Below, one piece after another: positions 34,701 to 48,457 of a stretch of 64,000 nucleotides of DNA. The notes beneath the pieces are model-generated. The model was given only the letters and a program-made list of their open reading frames with translations. It had not been told where the DNA came from and did no database searches. This stretch comes from Callaeas wilsoni (taxonomy: Eukaryota > Chordata > Aves > Passeriformes > Callaeidae): the NCBI GenBank assembly GCA_013398955.1, contig VWPU01017401.1, forward strand, positions 1,054,001 to 1,118,000, written 5' to 3'. How positions within the stretch are numbered: the first letter of the stretch is position 1; each line of letters begins with the position of its first letter. A program made the position numbers and the translations under genes.

Positions 34701-35970
34701 GAATTACTAGAAACACACACAGATGCTCTGAACGACACGGATAAAGAAAAGTATTACAACAGTGTGTTACTTAGAAGACTTTAGACGACTTCAGTTTCTA
34801 CAGCTCTGGCATAATTTCAAGGAACACTGAGTTCAGAGTAACCCAAGTATGCTCAACTATTACTTGCAAGACTTGGCTGAAGAAAGCACCTTCAGCTAAG
34901 ATTGGTTGAGGTCAGCTAGTTCTTCTGGTGTAGGCAGAAAGACAAAGAATTGCTGCATCAACCTAGTCATTTTGGACTGACAACAAAGGACCTTAGCCTA
35001 AAGAACAACCACGATTTTTCTTACTGTTCTCTGCACATAAAACAAGCCAGGCATGCTACAAAATCCAGCATGTGCTGGTACAAGGTGAACTTACTCCAAA
35101 GTAGTCAGAGGCTATGTGCTATCATAAGAGGAAGAGGCCATTTCGGGCTCTTTGTGACAGCTTTCTTGTTCCATGTAGGCACATTTAATTAAACTGGAAA
35201 CCAAAAGATAGGCCTGACTTTGTAGGCAGGATAGCAGCAAAGACTTCAAAGCAAAAGCATTATGTTCTCCATTGTGCAAGATACAAGGGGAGGAAAAAAC
35301 ATTCTTTCACTCTATCAAACATAATAAAAGGCTGAGTTAAGAAGCACAGAAAAAAATGTCTGGTTAATTTAAGGTGAAATCAGAAAAGAAAAAAATACAA
35401 GGGCCATCCTGGTTCTCAGAGTGTCATCGCTCTTTCTGGTTTCAGATGGTACACTAGATACTCAGCAACTCTGAAATTGAGATCCAAAAATTGAATGGGG
35501 CCACATTGTTCCTTCTCACAGCATTAGAAGTTCCATATTGAATCTCAAATAATCTGCAATTACAGTGCAGTTGCTTCAAGGGGTTACGGAGAACAACAAT
35601 GCATTGCATAAAGTCTCATGGGCACATGTACTAAGTAGCAAGTGCATTTAGAGATTACAGTGTTATCTATGAGTCTTGTTGCCTTTTTTCATTTTTCTCT
35701 TTAATCTGTGTGCCAGAAGGATGGTGACATTAATAAAGAGGGCTCTGACCATTTTTTTCACTGGGGTACTTCATAGGAGAGTCATGCAAAGGCAAGATCA
35801 CACCAGGACTCTGCAGCACTCTGGAGGTTGGATCAGGCTGGTATGGGCAGAGGGAACATGGATCTGGGAATATGTGGAAGTGACAGGATTTTTGAAAGCT
35901 TCTCTCTGTCTTCATCCACATTTCCCTTTCTCTACACAATCTGGCCAGTAGGCCCAGATAACAGCAGTGT
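31736..35970. other. Flank with no recognised gene
   Basis: Non-coding sequence. Around 34402-34435 is a weak match to an ancient amniote repeat (AATTCCAATGTAGCTCTATT), too short to call firmly. Nothing else recognised. Confidence 0.4.
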
Positions 35971-36036
35971 CTTCCTGGACTCAATGATCTTGAAGGTCTT
36001 TTCCAGCCTGATTGATTGATTCTGTGATTCTATTCT
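35971..36036 (+). mobile_element. CR1 LINE 3' end
   Basis: The plus strand reads CTGGACTCAATGATCTTGAA, then GGTCTTTTCCAGCCT, then the terminal GATTCTGTGATTCTATTC repeat. This is the sense 3' end of CR1, with the 8-bp ATTCTRTG tail units recognisable. CR1 copies are usually 5'-truncated; how far this one reaches to the left is unclear. A run of 16 A at 36080-36095 lies shortly after it. Confidence 0.8.
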
Positions 36037-38540
36037 TTCTGTAGGTGCAGATGTTGTATGTTGATCAGTGTGAAAAATGAAAAAAAAAAAAAAAATTCTC
36101 TGCTCAAAGGTGAAGGTTTCTTGGTGAATTAACCATTACTCTAATCCTGGAGAGCTCATACTCCACCTTCCCAGTGCTAGATTTCTAAGGAGCCCAGATA
36201 AACATATTTCATAGGAAGGAGGTGTCTCAACTGATAGAAACAATGCCATACACCATTGTGCTCCATTCTTTTCTATGACCAGCTTCAAAACAACACCACA
36301 GGCTGTTCTTTCAATTTTTTTTTCTGATTTGTGAAGTGGTTAAATGGTCCTTCAATTACATTTTGGTCAACTTTCCATAACAATACCCTTGTTTTGAGTA
36401 TAATTTAAAGAAGAGTGGAAGGCATTAAAAAAAAAATGAATAGGTAAAGAGATTCTGACAGGAAATTTGATTGATGGTGTGTGTGCTTTATCTTTCACAG
36501 CTTATGTAATATATATATGAGAAATAGTTAGTTTGATAGTTAAAGAAACTAAATGCCTGTCGAGAATAAAATACATCAGGAACGCAGAACAATTCCTCAT
36601 CTGGTTTGGCTATCATTCACTTTCCAGTCTACTGGCTGTCTCCCAGGAGAATTCATAATAGATCAGAGGCAATGATCTTCTCTCCCCAGGCCCCCACTGT
36701 TTCCTCCCTCCTTCCCCATTTCCTCATTCTTTCCTGCTGTCACCATCTTCTCCATCCCATCCTGCCAGCTCCCTGCCCTGGGCTATGTGCAAAAGCTGCA
36801 AAGCCCTGGGGAAAGCACATGGTGTGGCCACCAGGATGGGGATGAAGGAGAAGAGGCTGGTCCATACCGCAGGCTCAGGCACTGAGCCATCCTCACATGC
36901 TGCTCACAGCCCCTTGCAGGCTGTGCTACACAGAGCAGCAGAGGTCATGGGGGAGGCAGAAACAGAGTCTGTCCAGAGACTTGAGAAGAAAACTCATGGA
37001 TTCAAAGCAAAGATGAGGCCTGAATAATGCAACAATCTCTGAATGAACATTTTCCAACTAGCACTCCCCATTCCCCTAAATATTCCCTCTCAGAATCTCA
37101 CCTCCCCACCACTGAAAAGAGACAAGCTTCTGCTGTAAGGAAGACTATCCTAAACCCTTCTAGTACCATAGGTGTACCATAACAGTCTCCTGTAAAAGCA
37201 TACACTCAAAACAAAGTCAATATTAAAATGGATTGTTACAGGTAGGCCCATACATCTAGCATCTGATGCATCTTTTCTTTAGTTCCTTAGAACCTTCCAA
37301 GACTTGATTTCTAGGAGTGAAGTATTGCAGTGAACACTGGAGTTATTGCACTGGGTTACCCCCCCATCCCCTTCAATTTTGTTCCCCTCTGCAAACGTTC
37401 AGCTACCATTTGAGACACTGTAAAGAAACAGAAGGAAAGTTGGTACCTTTCAATATCCAGGGAGGCTCTATGGTCTCAAACGGGCAGCAAGAACATGACA
37501 CTTGGCAGGACCGTGGGCTTCACGCCAGAAATATGGCATTATTACCGCCAAGAAAAATACAGATAAACTTACCGTGACAGAAGCCTATGAAGTAAAAGTC
37601 CACGTACTGCACCTCAAGAATGATGTTCGATCTAGTGGGAATATACTTTGAAGGTTTTGTTTGCACTGAGACTGCTCTGTAGAAACACTGCTGTGTTCCA
37701 CGAGTTCCTGAGAGACACACAGCTCTGGTTTCTTCAATAAAGAGCAGGGACACCTATAGACTGAATAATCAGCAGCAGCAGGAGTGTCTCAGTTGATGAG
37801 ACACAATGGATCAGTAGGTGGCAAAACACACAGATCAGTTCTAAGAACCTTTGCAGGGACGGTTACAAGAAAAGGTTCAGGATCTAGAGCTGGGGAAGAA
37901 GCTCAGCTTGGATGAAGTGTGTGTTGGGATACTGGGTTTGTGAATTTGCATGGAGGAAATGTGTGAGGAAAACCAAGAGTTTAATAAACAGTCAGAAGAG
38001 AGAAATGGAAACAGTTGGACAAGAGAATCAGTACAGCGTAAGGAGGTGATCATAAGCAGCAGATACAGCTAGATTTAGTCCTGCTCACCAAGGAGCCTAG
38101 AGTTTAGATGAGAAATCCAAGAGGGGCTACTGCAATGTTACAGTGTCTGCTCTATCAGTCTGGTATCACTTTTTGCACTGCCTGCCCCACTGAAAGAGCC
38201 TCTTCCTTGTGTGCTTCTATTTCCTCCCTCTCCACCCTTTGGGGACTCTCCATTTCATTGGAGGGGAAGGGCTGAAATATGCTCCCTTCACCAGGAAAGT
38301 GCCAGAGCAGACAGCAGATGCCACAAGATGCGTCAGTGGGAGTCTTGCAGGTTACAGCTGAGTGAGGAGGGCTGCAAGTAGCATAGAGGACCACAGACAA
38401 AGGGGTGCTGCATCCCGAGGCATAAATTCACCCAGAAACAGGTTTCAGCCCCACAGTGAGATCACGAGGGATGGTGCAAATTTAGTGAAGGAAGAGCAAG
38501 ACAGAGAAGAGCCACTCTAAGGTGCATATCCCACTGACAC
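36037..38540. other. Flank with no recognised gene
   Basis: Non-coding sequence with A runs (36080-36095 and near 36428) and a short TA tract near 36510. A G/C-richer patch at 36690-36960 has frames on the plus strand but no recognised protein. Confidence 0.4.
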
Positions 38541-38544
38541 TAAA

Positions 38545-38562
38545 CATCATCATCATCATCAT
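38545..38562 (+). repeat. (CAT)6 microsatellite
   Basis: Six perfect CAT units. Confidence 0.9.
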
Positions 38563-40090
38563 CGTGTTAGGATATATCAGTATTTGAGGGGAGGTGTCAG
38601 CACCACGAAAGAATCAAATGGCAGTGCCCAAATGGGACTGCCCAGTTCAACAAGGCAGAGGACGCTTTCCTGGGAATTACTTGGTCTTGTGCCGTTGTTT
38701 CCACCAGCTGGATCACATAGAAGCTGCTATTTCACCTGACTGCAGCCCCCCAGAGCCTCCATTACAATACTCAGTGATGTTTCCTGTCCTTTCCTGAGGC
38801 ACATGGCCTGGCAGGAAAAGCTGGAGTGAACTACTCCAATTTTCTTTGTTATGCTCCAGGATATGGGGGAATCTGTGCCCTCTTACCAAAACCTCAAGGC
38901 TGCTGCAAGAGCAGTAGCCTGGAGATAAAATTCCCTTGCCCCCCTCCCAAGCACAAACTGAACAGGAGTTTAGGTGAGGTTTTCAGGCCAGGGCACTCTT
39001 TTTTCCAGGCATCTCTTTCCAGCATCGGTTCATTGTCACGCCCTTTGGCACAACGCTGTAAGGACCATTTATTGCTAATAGTAACTGCAGGCTCCATGAC
39101 AAAATCAGGCTGTCCATAGGAATGGAGAACTTCATAATTATAAATCTAAGCACGGGCAGGAAAGGGAAAAACGAGAAAATCCCATGATCTCATAGTTGCA
39201 ACCGACTTTGGCAAGAATTACAACTCAAAATGCACTCAAAGCACTGCATGTCTATCAAAGCCTAATAAAACAAGCAGGAAATGGGAGGTCTCCTGACAGT
39301 TCAGCATTTGTATCTAACAGGGCCGTAACCTGAAGAGATAATCTCTGTAGCTGGCCACCTGAGTTTCAGGCATCCACAGGTGAAATCCATAGCACAGCCC
39401 TATCTGCATCATCTCTAAGGAGAGGTTTTCCATTAGCTCTTTTCAGGAAATGGAGCAAACAGTTTCACTGAAAGGCACCTCTTAAACACATTTACATAAG
39501 TAAGCTTTCACTTACAAAAAGCAGCCTCAGTCAATCCACTGGGGTTTCCCATCACCCCCTAAACTTAACAGCATATGATTGAAGAGCAATGGAGTAAGCA
39601 GCTTCTTCCCTAATTGCTCCTCCAAAGTGACTTTCTGCACTGGGTGAGAGGTGGGGTTTCTCCTGCTCAGGTTCAGGGAACTTGAGGCTGGCCTATGGGC
39701 CAGCTTTCCTAAGGAGGTTCATTACACCAACTCGTACTACATTATTTATCATTTGTTTGCTCAGCTCTTTTAATTGGCTTTTTACAAGCATTACACTGCC
39801 TGCAGTCCTCTCAGGGAGGCATACGTTTCTGCACCTCCTGTCCTGTGGTGCTGGGCTCCACCCCTCAGATGCCTGCTCTGTGTGTTCCCTCAGGGAGGTG
39901 AAGGCAGCATTTGGGGCAGAGATGAACAAATTCAGATGCAATGAGAAAATGGTACATTGCATGACAGTGTGTCTGTCAGCAGACCTGCTCTTTTTTGGGT
40001 GTTCACGTTTGTTGCTCCTAATTCACCCTCCCCCGACTGCCTTAGAAGCAACATCATCCTCTTTCTGAATTAAAGAAGTCCAAGGATAGA
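38563..40090. other. Flank with no recognised gene
   Basis: Non-coding sequence. No named repeat and no coding exon recognised; the 128-codon plus-strand frame at 39682-40068 shows no family features. Confidence 0.4.
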
Positions 40091-40099
40091 TAAGAATTA

Positions 40100-40260
40100 G
40101 CCTAACAGCCAGTGTTTAAGACCCCATGTTCTATGAGCCATCAACATCTAGCACTTGGCTTATCACTAGCTGTCAGCTCTTAAAATTGCAATTATGAAGA
40201 AAAGCAATTTTAAGTCATTATCATAGGCTTTCTAAAATGCATTTGTTTCCTTCAACCCCC
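40100..40260. promoter_or_regulatory. Candidate conserved non-coding block
   Basis: Unique AT-rich sequence with AAATTGCAATTATG, AGCAATTTTAAG and AAAATGCATTTG words, typical of homeodomain/POU-bound enhancers. Suggested by composition only. Confidence 0.2.
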
Positions 40261-43200
40261 GTCCTCCTTCTTTCAACGTCTATACAACTGAATTTATTGG
40301 GACAGCCTGTCTTTGTAGGCAGGAAGAAATAACACCCATACAATGCTCTGCCTTCTTTCTACTCATCAAGTGATTGTTCCAGTGCACTTCTTTTTATTCT
40401 TTTCTTTTAAACAGCAAAGCAGGCAGGATTGAGGGAGAAAATCTTTTCCTAGTGTTCCTCTGGGCTGATGGGGCTCCACTATGCCTCAGCAGCAGGGCTT
40501 TTCCTAAACCATGCTGCTGAAAAGTGCATACCACACCGTAATGCAGTCACTATATATAGTCTGTAAAGAGCTTTTGGAAACCAGGAGGAGAAAAGCTATC
40601 TGATGTACAATAAATTATTAATTGTTATTAGTTACTATCTTGACAGGTTTCTGTTGCTCAGCTACCCTCCACCCCCAATTTGAGGGAAGGGTAGCTTCTC
40701 TCCCTTCTCGATTCTCTCCCTGACCCCCTTGCTCTGGGCCCACTTTGGGACTGAGTATCTCTGCAACTTTCTGCCCTTACTGATGGAGAATGGTCTGGAT
40801 CTCAGTCTGCCTCCAATTTCCCCAAACACACAATATAGGAAATAACAGAGCAGTAGTGCCTCAGCACTATAATCTGAATTCTGCCTTCACATTTAAAGCA
40901 GGATTACACACAGCTACCCCCTTGTGTTGGTCCCAGTACCTTATGTCTGAGAACAGAGTAGTAGCATGAGCCATTTACCCACATCATTTCACCCCTTCTT
41001 GCATTTATTATATGCCTAGAAAAGCATAGATTCCTTTTCAGGGTACGTTTGAGCTTGCTTGCCTCTCGTGTTGCAAACAGCCCTGCATGGGACTGCTGTG
41101 TGCATGCCAGCTTTATCCTCTATAGAAGGGCTTTGTATGGGGAATGCAGGTATGGCACAGGTGAGAGGTAGCTGGGAGGCAGTGCAGCGTCTGCCAGGAT
41201 GGAGCAGAGCACAGCTTACAGTCACACATCGTCTCTGCTTGTATAATGGGACTCTGGAAACCTCTCACCTGTTTGTGAGGTTACAGCTCTAAAACATACT
41301 TTTCATTGAAATTCTCTGAGATGAACTTAAACCCAGAACACCTCCCCTAACTCAGCTCTCTCTGATAGGCACGTGCCCTGCAAAACACAAAGCATTGTTC
41401 AGGGGAGGATGAAGCAACTGGGATGTTAAAGCTGCCGCTGTGTGACTGCGGGATAGCCATAACCTGAGCTCTGTTCTGAGCCATTATGTGCATGGCCTCA
41501 TGAGCATGTGTCCTGAGTCACTCCAGCCCCCGACTGAATACAGGGAGAAATACTCACTTGCCCTTGTCCTCAAAATAATCAAAGCCTTCAAATCCTCCAT
41601 GCAAAATCGGAAACTATGCTTTCTCCTCCAGTAGAGGAAAAACATTAATTTTAACATGAAAACTTCAAAATATCACACAAAAGAAGCACAATATAGGGCA
41701 AGTAAGCAGCTTGGAGTTGCAAGTCTTTCAGGCAGCGAAGAGGCATGGTACAGGCTACCTTCAGCATGAACAGCAGCTCCATCTAGCACAGGCCCCAGAT
41801 CACTGTGTCTATTTGCTCGTCTCATCATTTGAAACAGACACGCCACTCAATTTACAGGGAAGCAGGATGACTCTTGCCTTTACCACACTGTGAAAAATAT
41901 ACCCCATTGTCAGCCATGAGTGAAGCTGCACTACTGTGAATATGATTTACCTGCCAGGGCTGATGAAGATGAACAAGCTCTGGTGTGATTTCAAAAGCCA
42001 GGATAAAAACCTGCCTGTGTGAGGAGGACACACAACCACCTATACCGTTCATACTCTCACATGCAACTATACATGCAGCAACTGCACACGCAGGAGCACT
42101 GAAGATTGCAAGGGAGGTGGATGTGCACATGAGGAAGCATATGAAACTTTTTCCATGTCAGTTGTTGCATATGAAGCACTTAACAGAGGTGGGTTTTAGA
42201 AAAGCTTTTCTAGATGGATGACCTGATTTGGACAGTTAATTCCAGACTTCCTCAAGCCAAGAACAAATAACTGGAAATACCTTCACCTACCATTGGAATA
42301 ATGAAGATTAATTGCAAGATAGGGTGCATTTCTCTTTTGTAGAGAAAAGGATGCAAGAGAATAACAAAGGCAGAGGACCAGCATTTCTGCATCCCTATTC
42401 CAGAAAAACCATGGGGAATGTTTTTCATTTTATTCTAGAGAAAATAACCCGTCTCCCCAGAGTACATGTCTATAGTTCTTGCTTCTGCGAAGAGCGCACC
42501 AGAGTATAAAGAAGAAATTCAGAAGTAGAAACGAAATAGATTTATTCTTTTTTAAAGTAGCGAACTTAAAACATTGCAAAAGGTTACAATGATTTAGAAC
42601 ACCAGTCTGAGCGGCCACGCTTGGCTGTTCCCTGAGTACGTGTGAGGGGACTCAGCACACAGGGCTCTTGCGGGGGCCAGAAAAATTGTGCTGCTTGCAG
42701 CCTCTTGCATTCCCCAGCTGCCTTTATGAGAGGCACATGAGAGAGAGTTACCTGCTTGCCATATGGGGACATGGCACAGAGCAGTTCCTGCTTCTCTCTC
42801 ACAGGAAAAGCAAGTGCAATGTGGGTAGAGTGGCTTCTCCCCTGTCGCCTGTGAGAGAAGGGATGTCAGCCATGAAGCCCATGGAGCTAATTTTCTGAAA
42901 ATAATTTATGACCAGACTAGCACTTTCAAAGTTTGCTGTTATGAATGGCTTGAGTTGAGAGCCTCAAAGACTGTCTAGTCTTGTCCCTTGTATGCCACTA
43001 CCCTGCTAGAGGGTTGTACGTATTCAGCTACCTATAATAGGTTGCTACATTAGCCTTTCTGGGCTTTGCCATTTCAATTATATTATTATTGTCAAGCTGT
43101 GGGTATGCACAGTCTCCCCCTTGGACAGACTCTGTGGTATCACTATCAGCAAAATCTAATTGGCTACCAGCATTCTGTTATCTCTGTGAAGTAGCTGTCA

Positions 43201-46200
43201 CAAAGGTGACACCAGAGTGTCAACACGACTGATTGGATGGCATTGTGAAAAGTAGTTACCTGGCGTATAGTCTGCTTTAGCAGGAGATAAACTAAATTGC
43301 AGAAGATCATCTTCTTTGTACACACAGATCACAGAGATAGGAAGAAGGTACTCACTCAGTCACTCTAATATCAAAATTGCCACAGAGGAAGAGAGCAAAG
43401 CCCAGAGTGCCTCCAGGCAGCCAGGAGCTAAGTTATATACCTCCACTGAAGAGATGCCTTGTCATCTTTTTGCATCAGCTACAGAACTTGGAGAAACTGC
43501 GCGATTATTGAGAATAGGGTAGGTTGTGGTGACATTATAATAAGTGGATGGAAAACCAAGCATTGGCATGGCAGAAACTGGGCTACAACTACCATCAAGC
43601 AAATGCTTCACTGATTTGTTGGCCCAGAAAATTCCTCATTAGACAGGGAGGAAAAACAGTCATAATGACATAGACACAAGGGGAGCAAAGTAGCAATTAG
43701 ATGGGTTCAGGTTGCCATTATATGTGATCTACAACAGAAAATATACTTTTCCTAAAAATACAGAATTATTGTGAGAGCCATTTAGATAAGATAGATGTAT
43801 GACAGTCCAGTCTCATGACATACTCTGTAGAGCAAGGATATTTACTGACATACCACTGAGCTTAAGCTAGGCATAACAGTTTCAAAAGGCACAAAGTCAG
43901 GGATCAGTTAAGCAAAACAGAACTCACACTGGCTTTCCCTCGGGGAGTAATGTCTAGCACATAACTCTCTTTGGTTGTTCCAATCAAATAGATAATCTAA
44001 GAATATTTTGATATTGTTATTCAAATTGACAGTTATGAATGACCAGGCACATAAAGAAAACTTCCGCAGAAGCTGTAGTTGTCAGTGCATTTAGGTGTAT
44101 GGTATTCAGTTCTGTTGTTATTGAGAAAACATGCAAGGGAACATCAAACAACTTGAATGGAACCAAAAAATAGACTCTCTTGGAGGAAAGCAATCCTCAA
44201 TGACTCTTCTCTAAGCCAAGAGGAGCTGACAGTGAGGTGCAAGATGGGCAACACACAAGAGGTACACAAGAAGACTTTCCAGAAACTGTAGTTACAGTGC
44301 ATCATGTTGCTTTCAACTGCAGTCGGTCAACATCATTTGTTAGGATTACTGAAAAATCACTCTCCAGCCTCTCGATCTTTAAATTCCAATTGTCAGTACT
44401 ATTGAAAACTGTTTCATTGCCAGTGCTGCCCTGCCTACAAAAGAATGACAATGGTAACATGTTTTCATCATCTCCTGATTCATACTGTCTGAATGCAAGT
44501 GCATTATGATTTCTGAATCAGAGGACTGGGAAAAATGTAGTCTCTTAAACAAAGCCTGCTCTTCTTGTCAGTCCAGGCACCAGCCACTTTCAAGTAGCTG
44601 AATATGGACCTGAATCCTGCTTGTGGAGTAATAAAGTATAAAGCAAGTGAAGGAGAAGAGCAACTTCTGATCTATCACTGTAAGAGACAGACCACAGGCA
44701 AGTCCACTCTTTGGCTGCATCTCCCATTTGGGAAGTAAATTCTGGGGGACAAACGAAGTTAAATTCTTTTAAAAATAACATCCTCAGATCCTACTGCTTC
44801 CCATTTCTGAATCCTCCCTTATGATCACTGCAAAAGAAACAATGAAGATCTTCTGTACACAGCAGGTAATAAAGAGATCCTACACATCTGGTGAGTCAGG
44901 ACATTCAAGGTGGAACAGTGAATTTCCTTTCAAATCTCAGTTTTTAATTGTGTCTAAATTTCTCAATAAGCATCTTTATTTTCCTGAAATTCAGCATGAC
45001 TAGATCACTTGTCAGCAGAAAATGCTTCTGGGGGAAAATTATATGTCATTTGGAAAACATTTTCTAGAGATAGAGATCTTGTGAAAGTAAAAAAAAAATT
45101 TAAAAATATTTCTAGTTTCTTCAATACCATCAAAGGTTTCTCTGTTAAGAAGAAAACATGTTATGTCTGTAAAGTCTATATTTGCTTTATTCATTGTTTT
45201 CCCTTCAGAAAGATCTATATGCAGGATTCATTCCTGAAAGGACAGCAAGGCCCTTTCTACGTTAAGAGAACGTGCTCTGTATTGATGTAATTGCATTGAT
45301 GCCAACTTCTTTAATGTAGGCAGCGCTTCAGCTGACCTTGAAAAACACTGAATCTTTCCAACAGGGTAAGTTTGCTGGAGGTCATGTGGCGTATGAAATC
45401 TCAAAAAACTTGAATCTTTTTGCTAGTTCTTCAATATAGCAGGAATGTTAACTCACCTTTTATGTTTCTTGTGCATGTCAGACAATATTCCAGGACCACA
45501 GTCAGAGGTGAAGAATTTTCTGCGCCTTGCCTGGGTGACAGCTTGCTCCAGATGGAGGGCAGTGGGAGAGGAAGAATGGAGGAATTGATGGTGGTTTCTC
45601 CAAGTTCCCCATCAATGTCAGAATCAAACAGTTTGGTGTCATCAGAAGTGAAGCAGTCTGTTGTCATTTTTCTCCTGCTTATATTGCCCCTGCAAGCAGA
45701 CAAAATAAAGGAAGTGAAATTAAAGCTCTGGAGGGCTTCTCTTCCCTCCCTTTTTTGTGCTTCTGTCATTCTCTTTGACTGTTGTTCTTCTTCTTGACTG
45801 CTCAGGAACTGTCACCTTGTATAGCATCCAGGGAGTCTCTAGCAATTCAGTGATAAAAAATAATATAGTGGGGGAAAAAGCCACATAAGAGGCAGATGAA
45901 AGAAGTGGTGAAGTCAACATTAAAAAAAAAAAAAAACTGAAAAAAAATCAACAAGAGGGAAGCAATGGGTCTGGAATGGTTGCGGTTGTTTCTGTGCTCT
46001 GGAAATATAAGTAATGATAAAGTAGAGGCAATAAATTGCTTTGAAACCCTCTATGACCCTTTCCCTATTCTCTGTCACTCTGGAGATGAACTGTGTGCAT
46101 TGGAAGTTTCTTTCTCTATCCCCCCTACACCACCCTCTTCCTTTTTCCTGCGATTTAACAGATACGGTAACCTTTGTGCTTTTTATTGTACGCTCAGGAA

Positions 46201-48420
46201 ATGAAATTCCACTCAGTTAAGCCACATTGTGAGTGGCAAGGCAGACATCAACTCCGGTGGACTTAGAGTGTGGCACCTCAGAAAACCCAAATCAGGCAGG
46301 TTCTACACTCCATCATGAGCTGAAGAACTGCTCCACTGTCCTTTTCCTGCCCTAGCTCCTACCCTCTCATCTAACAGTAATCTGCAGCTACCAAAACTGG
46401 TCCAAACCCAAAAGCCCAGATCCTGTATCACCACCTATCAGATTTAGAGAGCATGACTTAACTCCTTGGCTTGGAGAAATCATCACAGGTCCCCATCTGT
46501 GAATACACAGCTTTATGGGAGCACCTAGAGTCCCAGAGCAGAGATGAGACAGATAAGGTCAGTCACATCAGAGCCCTGGCACTACACGTTAAGGCAGTTT
46601 TTGCCTTAAACAGAGTATTGGGAATCACAAAGGAGAGTTCTCTGTTTTGGAAAGGCTGATGTGTACAAGGACTTCTGGACTGATCAATAAAAAGCCCATA
46701 ATTCTGTGGCTCTATCACTAACAAAAACATTGTAAAATACAGAAATGTCAGTTATAGGGCATCTCTGAATTAAAGTTCTGAGCCTGTATAGAGGTGAACT
46801 GGGGTGAAGACTAGAAAAAAAGAGGCATGGTGTCCACTGGACGAGAAGTTTCGATGCACTGTGTAGTCAATGGAAGAGCAGCTTTCATGTCTCCACCATA
46901 AATTCTTTCAGGTTACCAGCTCATAAGCATATCAGAAGAGCCAGACAGGCAAGTCCCCTCGCTCCTGAGGTCTGCCATGCCGTGGCCCTTCTGTGTGAGA
47001 AGAAGGTGTGAACACCCTTGCAGTGCTTTGAACTGCCATTGAGAAGCTGGTATTCTTCTCAATCTAGAACTCTTTCAGAGAGCCATTCAGTGGGTCCCTT
47101 GTGTGGGCACAGGGCCTCCCTTTGAACCTTGTACTTCCAGCATGGAGAGAGCTAAGCTCGCTGGCCTGAGAGATGCCCACCATATGAGAATTCCTGACTT
47201 AGCAGACATTTGGTAGTTGGGTAGATGGAATGCTAGTGCAAAGTGAGAGAAGTGCTATTTCTGGGCACTTTCAGCCTGGCCATAAATCTTGTGCCATAGA
47301 TCAAGTCAAAGAGGTAATAAATCTCTTAAGGCTTATAAGACACAATGCCAGATCCAGCCCTTGGAACAAGGAAGTACAATTCCATTGACTGCCAACACTT
47401 GTTTGCATGAGACTTTACCTCATTTCTTTTCACTATCCCCAATACCAATGCCTTGTCTGCTTTAACTGTCTCTGAAGTAAATGTTGCTCTGACAAAATAG
47501 AGCAGCAGGCTAGCGATAGCCAGCAAATGCTATTTCCATACATATTTTCTCATATTGCCAAAAGTTTTCATTACACAGCACGCAATACAGCTGGAGGCAG
47601 AGCAGGCTCAGGACAAAGCCACTGTGTCTACATAGATATTCTTCTTACTCCTTTCTGCCAACACCTCTAGGGTCAAATTCTCTGGCTGCCTAGCTTGCCT
47701 TAAGGTATCCTTTGGGCGTCATGAGAGTGGCCCCATCAACACACCAAAAAGAATTAATGCAGCAATCCCAGGCCCTTAAGCACCTCTGGAGTTCCCCTGA
47801 AAGAACATGGATGGCTCTTGTCACAGGTTATTTCCCTCTGTAGGAACCTAATTTTGTGAGAACATACACCATAAAGCTACAGATGGTCTACGTCATCACA
47901 CATTCCCCATTGCTGCTCTCTCATGTACAAATACTCTCCACCAAAACCACTTTGGGCAGCCTAAATTATCCAGGGTATGCTCAGATGATCTCGGTGAGGT
48001 TTATGGCTTTTACACATGCTAGGGAACTCTCCACTTCCAGACCTGCAAGAGCCAACCAGGGAAGATATGTTAGCATAAATTCCCCGGCAGGCACATATGA
48101 GACTGATGAGCTTCTGAGTCAGTCAGACAATGAGTCACTGTCCTCTGGAAGGAAAAAAAAACAAGACCTGTCAAAGCTGTTTTTCAAAAACAAGGGGAAA
48201 TTATTCAAGTTTTACAAATAGGTAGACATTTGGCTGGATTGGGGAAGTCCTAGTTCTTGTTCTTGTATTTGCCATGTCCCATATCCCAGGCGAGTGCTCT
48301 AGAGGCCTACACAGCCAATCTCTTCCTCACTTGACATCTATTGGGACAGCTAATGCAAAGTGTAATAACCTCCCTCCCTCCCAACCCCCCCTTAGGCAAG
48401 ACTAAAAAAGAACTTCAGCT
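40261..48420. other. Flank with no recognised gene
   Basis: Long non-coding stretch. It contains A-rich runs (about 45088-45110 and 45920-45950), a short TATATATA near 40550, and no repeat or gene that I can name. Many substitutions could hide older repeats. Confidence 0.4.
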
Positions 48421-48424
48421 GGGG

Positions 48425-48457
48425 AAAAAAAAAAACAAAACAAAACAAAACAAAAAT
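48425..48457 (+). repeat. Poly-A and (AAAAC)n simple repeat
   Basis: Eleven A followed by four AAAAC-type units. Another A-rich patch follows at about 48643-48690 (AAAAGAAACAACAACAAAA), so the two may be tails of decayed insertions. Confidence 0.8.

Noticed and set aside
43005..43018. A further CTCF-like word (CTGCTAGAGGGTT)
   Set aside because: It departs from the consensus at several key positions.
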